NCBI GenBank assembly: GCA_911728435.2
Contig: OU452198.1
Span: 19,006,001-19,070,000 of the forward strand
Direction: 5' to 3'
DNA: 64,000 nucleotides
DNA from: Apoderus coryli
Lineage: Eukaryota > Arthropoda > Insecta > Coleoptera > Attelabidae
A model generated the notes under the pieces. It searched no databases. It was not told the origin of the DNA and saw nothing but the letters and a program-made list of their open reading frames with translations. Shown one piece after another: positions 54,768 through 64,000 of this stretch. Every line of letters starts with the position of its first letter. The first letter of the stretch is position 1. Both the position numbers and the translations under genes were made by a program.

Positions 54768-55350
54768 TCACATTGTCGAGAAATCTGCAGACAGTATTAA
54801 AATATCATCCAAATAGGCTAAAGCAGTCGTAAAACGTAAGGCAGCTAGAATTTGATTTACGCTTCGTTGGAAAACAGCAGCAGGAGCGTTCGCTAAACCA
54901 AAAGGCATCCGCCGGTACTCGTAATGTTCATCGGGCGTAATAAAAGCTGTTTTAGGAGCAGATTCGTTCGCAACAGGAATTTGATGGTAACCGCTAACCA
55001 TGTCTAACGTTGTGAAGAAATGATAATCTTTTAGACATTCTAAATGATCATCGACACATTCGAAATTCACCATTCTTTTTCTTAACAAGGAGTATTGGAC
55101 TGGCATACGGGGAATGGGACTCCTGGATAATGTTATGTTTTCAAGATCTTGCACCATATCCAGAACTAGAGCACGTTCAGAAATTGAAGGCGATACGGTC
55201 TGTACGTTACAAGCTGTTCGTCCTTCAAACTAATTACCTTGTCTGTACAGCGAAGACGACCACTCAAGTTTTCAGCAAAACACTCGGTATTTGTTTATTA
55301 GTTTTAATAAATCATTTTTATTCGTATCAGTTAACGAAATATCAACGTTA
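54768..55350 (-). pseudogene. Ty3/gypsy reverse transcriptase (gypsy 2)
   Basis: A linker with LTDTNKNDLLKLINKY and LSGRLRCTDKVISLKDEQLV (55190-55350), then YHFFTTLDMVSGYHQIPVAN with the first catalytic Asp, PKTAFITPDEHYEYRRMPFG, and LAYLDDILILS with the intact YxDD pair (54795-54825). About 25 residues upstream of VDDHLE are missing, and the frame shifts near 55160. Upstream protease and gag l lie at 58035-59302; the two are separated by the LINE endonuclease and Transib insertions. Confidence 0.88.
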
Positions 55351-55357
55351 ATATCTG

Positions 55358-55715
55358 TTAACTTAAAAGATTTATACTAAAATCACCTATCACAAAAATT
55401 CCACTACAATTACCAAAAGTTCGGTCTAAGATTATTTCTAATTTTTTGAAAAATTGCTCAATATCTCCATTAGGTGGTCGATATATACTCACAATTAAAA
55501 TTAGATTAGTTTTTTCTTTCCATTCTGCTACAGCACATTCAAGTAGACCTTGTGATGACAAGTTAGTTATTTTTGATCTCGGTTTAATTTGGTTAACTGA
55601 TGTTCGCGCGTAAATCGCTGATTCCCCGTGTTGACCTGCTTTTCTACAGTAAAAAGATATTAATTTAAAACCCGGGATCACTATCTGCTTCAGTTGCTCC
55701 TCAGATTGCCAATAA
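55358..55715 (-). pseudogene. LINE endonuclease fragment inserted in gypsy 2
   Basis: EEQLKQIVIPGFKLISFYCR, GQHGESAIYAR, LILIVSIYRPPNGDIEQFF and GIFVIGDFSIN (the GDFN metal block with a Ser). This is the N-terminal half of an exonuclease-endonuclease-phosphatase domain of a Jockey/CR1-type LINE. Gypsy coding resumes on both sides (ECAVVPV on the right, the RT linker on the left). No RT or poly(A) tail accompanies it. Confidence 0.75.
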
Positions 55716-55837
55716 ACTAAATAACTGGGACCACAGCACACTCTGTAGACACAACATGGCTCGGTATGCAGTACTCAGACCCGGAGATAAATCGTTGTTG
55801 CAGATCGATAAAGAGTTCGCCCGTGAACGCATCATCG

Positions 55838-58034
55838 CACATAGGGGTAAATGCCTGATTTAGGCGGCCAAAATTATGAATAGCATTTTAGCTAGTATTA
55901 AGTAATAAATATAGGTAAATTATTGTCAAAAACATACTTGAGAACACAAATACACACAAAAACCTATCTTCCCGATAAATTTCAGGCAGTGCCGTTCGTT
56001 CATGTTATATTAGCATATTAGATTATTTACTACTACTACTATAATATGTAAACCTATATAAAAATAATTAAAATATAATGAAATAATTAAGTATGCAATA
56101 CATATAAGAATAATGATAATAATATAATAAAATAAATAATAAAATAAAACTAATTAATCTAATCTAAATTAAAATACAATTTAACCAATTACCAAATAAT
56201 AATAAGTAAATAAAATTGAATAAAGTAGTATATACAGAGGCGTGTGTGTAAGGTAAACAGCCTATTGACATTATTATGGTGAATCACATGATTCGTCTTC
56301 TTGTTCTGTATCTTCCAAGTCATCATTAGATTGATCATCTTCTTCAGGATCAGCAGGAACTAGCATATCTATAGTTTCTCTTGAAAAAGGCGCTGTTCTC
56401 TTTTTTGGGATTGGTCGTAAACTAGAAGCTAAGGGATCTGAATTTAACAGAAGCCGATTTAATACATCACGATTACACAGTTCTCTTGAAAATTTTCGTG
56501 CAAAATCTTGTCCGTACTGTCTAAAGTGCTTGTTTCGCGCTTCGGCTGCTTCTTCAGAAATGAGTCCTACTGGTAGTAATGCTTTTTGCATCACACTATG
56601 AACGAGAATTTTATGCATAGTTGGCGTCATGGGATGCCATGAATATAGTTTCACATATACTTTTGCGGTTTCTAAGCAATAATCATGAAACTTTTCTAGA
56701 TTAACCTTGTGTCCACTTGAAATTACTTCTAAAATAATGTTTAATCGGTAGTTAAACTCAAAATCTAATCCCGTTATTGCTGCCGCAATTTGGGGATTAG
56801 CAAAGAATCTTGCGATTAGTATTGCCATAATTTGTATTCCCGAACCCAGCCTTCGGGATATCAACTATTAAACCGGTTTCTTGTCTAAATTTTAATTGTA
56901 TTTCCTCCTTTCTTTTCTTGACAACATCTTTGTCATCTTCTGATCGTAACTGCCATTTTTTTTATAGGAAGTTTATAAGCTAGATGTAAAACACTTTCAA
57001 ATAACCGAATTCTTGCGTGAAGAATTGATAGTCCAAATCTTAGAGCTTCAACATTTACATCTCGTTTAATATCTTTGTTTAAATTGCGATTTTAAATGGG
57101 AATATTCTTTCCTTATTACTTTCGTTTGGTCTTCTGAAAAGTTGTCGTAAGATAGAATGAAACTTTCCAAATACTCCAGTTTTTTGTCTATATTTGGTAA
57201 TTCTTGTCGTTGCATTTTCTCATACAATTCTCTACTAGTAAAGGTTCGGAAGCCTGAACCACTTGCTGTTTCTAAAACAACATGGAAAAAGTTTTGTAAG
57301 CTGAAGAAATTTAGAAAATTTGACAACGCTGCATACTGTCCATAATAATTAAATTAACATTTCAAGGCTCCTGGGATTGTTTGTAAAAGCAATATGCTAC
57401 AAATAGAATTTGTCGTAAAACATGAGTTTTAAATATTGTATACTTTATACGTGTTCGAGCAACTAAGGAATTAAACATTCGCCGTATATTGGATTTTGTG
57501 TTATATATGTCAAATAGGCGAGTTTCGGCGGCTAATTTCGGTTAACTTTTTTAAAAGACACTCTTATTATTACCCTACAATCAAAATTTTTGCAGGGACG
57601 AACCCTGATATATGACATAGTACCTTCGATACATCAAAGTAGTAAAAAAAAATAATCAAAATTACCTATTATTTTAAATTAACGATTTAATGATCATAGA
57701 CACGTTATAATAAATTAAAATAAATTCAAATACATAATCTCTTACCTGAAGTACTGGGATCCATAATTCGCTTTTTTATAGTTCGAGCCGTAACAAAATA
57801 GTTTCACTTTGAAATAACACAATTTTATCACTATATAAACACTAAGACGTGGCGCTCACTCAAGGTCTTTATACTGACTTATGCTAAGGGGCAGGTAATC
57901 ACCCCAAGCGAGGGAAAGAACTGGTTTTAGATCGGACAACATTTTAGGTAGATAGCCAATGATTTTCATTTACCTGCTACAAATTTTATTACATAGACTT
58001 TTGGCCGCCTAAATCAGACATTTACCCCTCTGTG
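55838..58034 (-). mobile_element. Transib DNA transposon with TIRs and 5-bp target duplication
   Basis: The terminal inverted repeats (55838-55873 and 57999-58034, 36 bases, 2 mismatches) start CACATAGGGG and CACAGAGGGG. CATCG is duplicated at 55833-55837 and 58035-58039. A 5-bp GC-containing duplication and termini starting CAC are hallmarks of Transib, and the first seven bases resemble the RAG recombination-signal heptamer CACAGTG. The element lies inside gypsy 2 coding sequence, which reads on across one CATCG copy. Its transposase (56274-57350) is broken, so it is non-autonomous. Confidence 0.92.
56274..57350 (-). pseudogene. Transib transposase (RAG1-related), truncated and frameshifted
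   Basis: The C-terminal 196 residues (56274-56864) hold ITGLDFEFNYRLNIILEVIS, YSWHPMTPTMHKILVHS and SEEAAEARNKHFRQYGQDFA, followed by RKFSRELCNRDVLNRLL and NSDP, a conserved C-terminal block of Transib transposases; its Glu-rich helix probably carries the third catalytic residue. The tail is acidic (DPEEDDQSNDDLEDTEQEDE). Upstream in other frames are LRFGLSILHARIRLFESVLH (about 56970-57040), a GFGNTNYGNTN block near 56840, and a Leu-rich part at 57066-57326. The N-terminal half of the usual 600-700 residues is missing. RAG1 is the vertebrate relative. Confidence 0.8.
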
Positions 58035-58039
58035 CATCG

Positions 58040-58500
58040 GGTCGAAACGTTACATGTCCAATGTGATTCGGTGGTATTTGTACGTCGTTGCTCACGAATA
58101 TTTTAATTTTTGAGGGTAGAAGCGAGTCCAGGCCAGGTAGTGGTGAAATTTCTGATATAAAGAGTCTGACTTTTCCACCCTTCACAAGCATGATGCGTCA
58201 GGGTGGTATAAAGCTGTTTGCCCAATCATAACAGAGACATGCTGAACGTCATCAACTACCACAAGTGCAGGAATTGTGATATTGATCAAATCAACCTCAA
58301 GAATGATCATGTATTTGCCCCATGCACTTGATAAACGGCATAACCGTTGATTCGAACGCTACATGGTTGCCATTTAATGTTAAAATTTTTGGCGGTTCAT
58401 TCGCGTATGGTAACCACTGCACAACCCGTATCTATTAACCCATCACAGGTTTTGTCATTAACACTCATTTGTCTTATTTTGCGACGTGTCACATGCCATG
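58040..58500 (-). pseudogene. Ty3/gypsy aspartic protease (gypsy 2)
   Basis: A retropepsin active site CDGLIDTGCAVVT lies near 58410-58450, followed leftwards by a degraded body and the C-terminal LDSLLPSKIKIFVSND and VQIPPNHIGHVTFRPDA (58040-58191), a linker typical of this gypsy group. The frame is broken several times between. The Transib element interrupts it directly after RPDA. Confidence 0.8.
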
Positions 58501-59302
58501 ACCTGGTTGGACGTGGAAGGCTTATTTTTTAAGCATGTGGTTGCCGTATGCCCTAACTTTTTGCATATGGTACACTCAGCTCGAGGGTTGCGACAATTTT
58601 TCGCAGTATGGCCTTTCTGTCGGCAATTGAAACACTTAAACCTAAATTTACCAGAGCACGTGTCACTAGAGACGTTTTCTCTAGTGGCATTGCCCCGAGG
58701 AGGTCGTACAGTTCTTCCTGCTCCGCATGTCTTCCGGCTTTTGCTACGTTTTGTATGAACGAATTTCGCCCACTTAGGGTGCATGCCCTTAAGAGTTCCA
58801 TTTTGTTAAAATAGTATTCGGTCCAGGATTGGTTTTTGTTTATAGCTATCATCTTTTTCAGAGTTGCAGGAAAGTCTTGGTGTCCAGGAAACGAGTTGAT
58901 TATAAGTTCCTTCCACTCACTCCAAGAATAATCATAACTCTCTAAGCTATTGTACCATGTCTTAGCTAAACCCGACAAACGAGATTGCATGTGGTAAATT
59001 GTGAGTTTCTGATCCCATTTATTTATAGTGGCCAGTTGATCAATTTTGTTGGCCCATTTAGAAGCTGTCAAGGTCAATGGTCAATTTGGAGTAAACTCCG
59101 GTATACAGTCGGATTTAACACTAGTTTGCATATATACTGTACGATTTTCATTGTTGTGTGAGTCAGAACTGCTTGAGCTGCTCGTTGGTCTAGTATTTTT
59201 ACGATATCTTTGCCTCGATTGTCTTTTATATCGTCCGTAATCACTTTCGCTCGAGTCACTATCCGATCCCGACGAACTGGACGATATACGTCGCTTACCC
59301 AT
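58501..59302 (-). pseudogene. Ty3/gypsy gag (gypsy 2)
   Basis: The N-terminus (59081-59302) is Ser/Asp/Arg-rich (KRRISSSSSGSDSDSSESD). The capsid-like part has ASKWANKIDQLATINKWDQK, LSGLAKTWYNSLESYDYSW, ELLRACTLSGRN and ALVNLGLS (58690-59077). Two zinc knuckles, CFNCRQKGHTAKNC and CTICKKLGHTATTC, follow (58540-58640). Frame changes at about 59079 and 58770 break it. I chose 59302 as start because the basic-acidic N-terminus begins with its only upstream Met. The 5' LTR should lie to the right but is not seen; the LINE at 59601 may have destroyed it. Confidence 0.85.
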
Positions 59303-59600
59303 CGCGTTTAATATCTATTATATTGTTCGTACGTATTACGTAACGATATCTTACTATATAACACTAATTTTAATAACACTATAACGCTAATTTGCTCTAA
59401 TATTAATGAAAACCAAAACCAATTAACGCCCAGAATTAATAAACACTAAAACTATTAAACACCCCCCAACTCTCTTAATTAACACTAATCCCTTCGGATC
59501 GAGCGATGTTTATCTCACCGCTGCACTATTAAGTAATACTAAACACTATTAATTAACATTAAATTATAGGTAAATTACAACTATTTGATCAAGAACGAAA
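59303..59600. other. Probable gypsy 2 leader, AT-rich
   Basis: Rich in short ATTAACACTAA-type repeats; no primer-binding site was assigned with confidence. Confidence 0.4.
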
Positions 59601-60270
59601 AATAATAATAATAATAATCTTTATTTATGTACATGTAATACAATAATATATAATAGTGCAGTTATAATATCCACGAATTATACTTAACCACGCTACATGT
59701 CGCCAAAAACATCTCTTTGTCAATTATACTTACGTTTACCTTATCTGTAAATTCGTGAATATTGCTCCACGCTTCTAACAAAAAGGAAGAGAAAACACTT
59801 CTACCAGCGCCTATTTATTAAGTTTAATATTGAAAAAAAACCCAGTCTAACCTAACCCAACATGACTAATTACCCAACTTACTGTACTGCGATACTTGCT
59901 GTACTGTGATTTAAAATAAAGAAGAAAGAACAAAGTAAATAATAAAAGAAAACAACAACAAAAATAGAGCGGACATTACTGATGCATATTTCCTGACTGA
60001 AGAATATTGGAGTTCCGTTTCATCAACCAGTTTGTGAGAGATTTTTTTAAATTTACTCTAGTGAGTTTAGATCTAAGTTCGTTGTCTAATTGATTATATA
60101 ACTTAGGCACAACATACATCAACGATCTTTGACCGATGGCTTTATTGGCTTTTGGCACAATTGCATTCTGGTTAGACCTTGTATTAGAAAAATTTATAGA
60201 GGTCTTGTCTCGAGACAAGTGCATAAGCGCTGATTTGTTATACGAGTATAACGTCGTTGGCACTGCAATA
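59601..60270 (-). mobile_element. LINE 3' end (CR1/Jockey-like without RNase H)
   Basis: The minus-strand frame 60263-59976 encodes the end of an RT: NKAIGQRSLMYVVPKLYNQL, then LRSKLTRVNLKKSLTNWL, as at 8480-8635. The 3' untranslated part ends AATAAAGATTATTATTATTA at 59601-59620, a (ATT)n tail with a possible polyadenylation signal. A stretch at about 59695-59735 (AGAGATGTTTTTGGCGACA) matches block A of the repeat at 41927. The copy is 5'-truncated at about 60270. Confidence 0.82.
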
Positions 60271-60590
60271 TATGTTATGTGAAATAATTGGGGTTTTCAT
60301 AAAGTAAAAATACATCTCTCTTATTAATTAAATGATTTTAAGTTGTACTTGCTAAATACATTATACACTCTATTCGACAAATTCATTTTTTGTCCGCATA
60401 GCTGCACATAGCATATGTTGATTGGCATCCTTGAACACATGGCAGGTATTACAAATATATTATTATTTTATTGCCTACTATAATAAGGGCTAACAAAAAT
60501 GAAAACTAATAAACTTTTGCTAGTTTTAAATTGGAACTTAAAAAAATTGTTAATAATTCTTATTGTATGTTTACATATAAGGGGAAAATG
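60271..60590. other. AT-rich, no recognised feature
   Basis: Flank of the DDE-like gene; nothing identified. Confidence 0.35.
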
Positions 60591-63075
60591 TTATTTAGTT
60601 TTATGAGGAAGCGAATCATAAAATGCATGATAGTCTCGTTCCATAACTTTTTTTAACTCCTGTAAATGCTCGTACTTGCTTTTAGTTAATGGAATTTGTC
60701 CAGAATATAATTGAGTTGGTGTCACACTCTGATTTAAGTTATTTTGCCTATATCGCGTATTTTTCATTTTATTTAAATTGAAATCTTTCCATGGGTCATC
60801 GTGATTTAATTTATATTTCAATTCTCCTGTTGGCAAATACAACAAGCCACGTATATCTGTCACTTTTGCAGTGTCATCTGGTTTGATAGTTTTTAAGTTA
60901 TTTAGTAAATTGTCATAATTAAAAAAAAAATTGAAATCTAGGTTATGAACATTAAAAAGGTGGTTATCCCTGGCCTGTCTTATTCGAGTTACATAGTCAC
61001 TCGGAGCATAAATGGGAGGTTTAAAATAAGCCTCTAAAGAGGAATGAACAGAATCAGCCTCCATCATTGTATGACCACGTTCTAAAATCAGCTGCTCAAT
61101 TGTTATAGCTAAGTTTTTAGCAAGTTGCAAAAGTGCACTCGAAAGCACTTTGTTTCGGTTCTGATACCCGCAACCATCTGATATCAGAACAATGTGCCTA
61201 TATTTCTTCTCATCTTTAGATTTTTTTATGTAATCTACGATACAACTTGTAAACTCATTTGCGGTCATACCACCATTGCATTCATGCCAAACATATAAGT
61301 CGACATTTTTGTCATTGAGTGCTAAAATTGTGAACCTGCAGTTTCTGCTTATAATAAATTGCAGAAGCTTCTAACTTAGGTGCCAATAAAACACTCTGCA
61401 AATCCATAGTTATGACATACTTTTCGTCATTTGCGGCTTCTTTTGCCTTTTTCTTAGCTTCTTCGGCCGCTTTTTTTTTCCTTAAATGATTGTTATAGGT
61501 TTCTTCTGATACGTTGCCTGTTTTCCATGAACAACAAAGATCACATTGGTCCTTTCGAGGTTTATGGATGGCAATATTTTCTGCTATCAAGGTTTTTCTA
61601 AATAAGGTGCGGGATGCAAATTTGATCTTTTTTTCTTGACAGAAAAGTTTATAAACCTTATAAATATGTAGTGTTGACCTAAACACTGACTCAATATATT
61701 TTTTTTTTGAAGTGCTACGACAATAATGGCTTGGGACCTTAGGTAATTCGCGAAACCATTGTTGAAGTTCCTGTTTCACTCTACTGATTATAGTTTTAGT
61801 TGAGCCAGAATTTCCCTTGTGTTTGTTAGTGGCATCAACATTATCCTCTTCTCGCTGATTTTGTTGACATTTCAGTTTATGGTTTGTGGTCCACCGTTCG
61901 AACGTATTTCTTCCGAGGTCTAAAGTATTAAGAAGCAATGTTCTGCACACCAATATTTTTTCGCCCTTCTCATTCACAATGAAACAATGGTGTGACTGTT
62001 TCTTGCGTTTCTGTTTATTTCCTGCGTCTTTTCTTCTTCGTCCAGGTTCTATTGTTGTCACTAAACCTTTTAAGTATGCTGCCCTAGCACTCCAACTTGG
62101 CAAGGTCCAAAAATAGTTAAATAGTTTTTCTCGTGATGGTTCTGACACTAAACCACATAGGAAAGTTCTATTCGTTTTTTTCTGCGGTATTTTGTGCAAA
62201 CATCTGCTTTTAATTGATCTTCCATCACGTTCTTGATTATGTTGTATTTCTCCAGTTTTTGAACGAGTATAACCAGTGTAGGGTTCTCCTATCATTCTTT
62301 TAATATTAGTGTCTTCCCTTTGTGACTTTTTGGATCGCTTTTTATTATTATCAATGTCGTCATTTTCGTTTTCATTTAAAATCACACTCTTTTTTTGGAC
62401 TACTTGAAGTTCGTTTATAATATCTGGCGGCAGGTTAAAAGGAACGTTAACTGGACATTCAAATAGTACTACACCTTCTCTGCTTTCATCGCCTGTTGAT
62501 AAAATAAGAAATGTTTGAAAATGACATAATAAAATAAATTTCCAATACTTACCTATGCTGACTGTAGGGATGCCTTTATTTGAAATGTACTTTTTAACTA
62601 AATTACATAACGGTTCATCATCGGACTCGGAGAAATCATTCATTTCTTCACAAAGTAATACACTTTCTAACGGGGCTAAAATTTGTAAAATTAGAATAAA
62701 AACTAACTGCAATTAAAACTTGTACCTTCTTTGGTTTCGGTTTGCACCATTAAAGTGTCACTTTCATCACAGTGTTCGCTATTAAATAATATTGCAATAT
62801 TTTCAGATTCAGATAACTCATTTGGATGAATGTTAAAAAATTCAGATTCTGGGCCCACTGAAATTTGTAAGGAGATAAATATTATCGAAGCACAAAAATA
62901 CATCATAGATACTTACAAATTTCTTCACCTGATACAATATTATATTGAAATTCTTGAGCACTCGATACATAATTTTGTGAATCCACTGAGGTGCCATTTT
63001 GATCAAACTGTACGGGGGATATTAAAAGTGGGGCTTCACCCATATTAATATCATTGTGTGTAGATTCCGAACTTG
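60591..63075 (-). pseudogene. DDE-like gene of unknown family, copy 2, multi-exon with one frameshift
   Basis: Predicted exons: 63075-62917, 62857-62726, 62675-62553 and 62492-60591, with GTAAGT or GTACAA donors and AG acceptors. The short first exons are acidic. The large exon has a basic linker, RTFLCGLVSEPSREKLFNYF, KILVCRTLLLNTLDLGRNTF, VPSHYCRSTSKK, HKPRKDQCDLCCSW, VITMDLQSVLLAPKLE (first Asp), GGMTANEF, LISDGCGYQNRN (second Asp) and RGHTMMEADSVHSS (Glu). It ends HAFYDSLPHKTK at a stop. A single frameshift at about 61325 is the only break. Copy 1 at 32746-33932 shares all the motifs. The DDE spacing suggests an RNase H-fold transposase, but I cannot name the superfamily. The first exon is not located. 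Confidence 0.75.
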
Positions 63076-63168
63076 CTAAAATTTGTACTAAAGATCGGTA
63101 CATACATAACAATATTATAATTTAATGGGAATAAAAGTCAACCTCCACGAAAATGAAATTCTATTGTT

Positions 63169-63209
63169 ACCAAACATGTTTCGGAGCTTCAAGCTCCATC
63201 ATCAGTGGC
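63169..63209 (-). ncRNA. Hammerhead-ribozyme-like motif in a Penelope-like 3' region
   Basis: On the minus strand: TGCCA, CTGATGA (63199-63205), an extra T, stem II GGAGC/GCTCC with loop TTGAA, GAAA (63179-63182), palindromic stem III ACATGT, T at the cleavage position, then TGGTA, which pairs with TGCCA including one G-T. Compared with 23744-23785, stem II differs but still pairs. The U at the cleavage site is less favourable than C. It lies about 580 bases downstream of a Penelope-like C-terminus, the position expected for these elements. Confidence 0.65.
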
Positions 63210-63785
63210 ATTACAAACAAACAATACAAAAGCATTGCTATGTGCTAAGAACAGAAAATACAGTTTCCAGAGCAATGCCTTCGGGTCTGAAAAAGAATGC
63301 GACTTCATACTCTCACACTATTAAAACTTAAGAAATTGAGTACTCACCATTTCATGAAAATTTTTATTTTATTAAAAGTTCTGTATTTTCTTTTTGTAAA
63401 TCATCTTACAACTGATATGATAATAATGGTGAATACTACCGATAGTATAATGTTGTGAGTAACACCCGCCATCTAGTGTTCGAAGAACGAACTAGTTAAT
63501 ATCCAATAGCAGGGGACAGATTAAACTGAAATGATAATCAGCGACATCCATTGATCAGACACCGAAACACACTCACAAATACATACAGATAGCTATTTAT
63601 TCATCTTTTCTAATCAACACACCGCAGTACAGGTGTCGTTTTCTTAACATATGTTAATAATTAAGGTTATACAAACAAAACTACATCAAGTACAAAACAA
63701 CACGACCTCACCTGGTCCCACAACCCAAATCACACAATAAAGCGCAATAACCGAATGCCCCAAAAAACCACAATATGTAAGAGAA
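63210..63785. other. Probable 3' region of the Penelope-like element
   Basis: Sequence between the GIY-YIG end and the hammerhead-like motif; no coding signal. Confidence 0.45.
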
Positions 63786-64000
63786 CTATTCAATAAAGGA
63801 CAATGATTTAAAAAACCTAGATGAAGTAAATTCTGTTTGTTCATTCAAACATACGATAGATGGTATATTATTAATGGTAGTAATTTCCATGATCTCCAGG
63901 GTATTGAGAAGAGTACCTTTGTTACAAACATGCAGCAGCTTAGTACCACTACGTGGGTCAAACGAATGGTTAAAGTTAATAATGTGGTCTGCGAATGCTG
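63786..64000 (-). pseudogene. Penelope-like element, GIY-YIG endonuclease C-terminus
   Basis: The frame, entering from the window edge, reads ADHIINFNHSFDPRSGTKLL, HVCNKGTLLNTLEIMEI and FTSSRFFKSLSFIE, ending at a stop at 63786. This matches the end of GIY-YIG endonucleases of Penelope-like elements, where an (F)A.H....NH.F...... LH......L...E..EI pattern precedes the C-terminus. The element would copy itself by reverse transcription. The RT lies outside the window, so intactness cannot be judged. The hammerhead-like motif downstream supports the call. Confidence 0.7.

Overview
The window looks like a repeat-dominated stretch of an arthropod, probably insect, nuclear genome. It is AT-rich and full of spliced or broken transposon genes of types common in insects: Merlin, Helitron, HARBI1-like, Tc1/mariner, pogo/Tigger, piggyBac, P-element/THAP, hAT, Transib, a Ginger-type integrase, Ty3/gypsy, BEL/Pao, several non-LTR clades and a Penelope-like element. 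I found no convincing host protein gene, rRNA or functional tRNA. Species cannot be fixed; a beetle or hemipteran would fit. Nearly all coding remains lie on the minus strand. All calls are by eye, without alignments.

Layout, left to right. 1-2.6 kb: a truncated RTE-like LINE beside an apparently intact two-exon Merlin transposase. 3.4-5.4 kb: a CCTAA-rich tandem array split by a 5'-truncated LINE. 6.4-9 kb: a broken Helitron and a LINE 3' end. 10.4-15.2 kb: HARBI1-like and Tc1/mariner-like relics, unrecognised decayed coding and a LINE RT piece. 15.3-28.8 kb: a nested block. A gypsy element (tRNA-Trp primer site, one LTR) is split by an R1-like LINE, which is split by a complete-ended BEL/Pao element (TSD CTATT), which holds a P-like DNA transposon (TSD GCAGTACC), which holds a LINE endonuclease fragment.

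28.8-44 kb: pogo, hAT, a DDE-like gene of unknown family, piggyBac, Tc1, a YqaJ exon, an inverted duplication carrying a canonical hammerhead ribozyme, and a Ginger-type integrase. 44-52 kb: two P-element transposase relics with a piggyBac fragment, AT-rich repeats and transposase scraps. 52-59.6 kb: a second gypsy element interrupted by pogo, a LINE endonuclease and a Transib (RAG1-related) transposon with exact TSD CATCG. 59.6-64 kb: a LINE 3' end, a second and more complete DDE-like gene, and the 3' part of a Penelope-like element with a hammerhead-like motif.

These genes do not form a pathway; they are independent mobile elements, and the useful information is their insertion order, their terminal structures and their ribozymes. 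Most interesting are the hammerhead motifs (one textbook-perfect, two with compensatory stem changes), the Transib and P-like elements whose boundaries resolve to the base, and the paired DDE-like genes I cannot assign.
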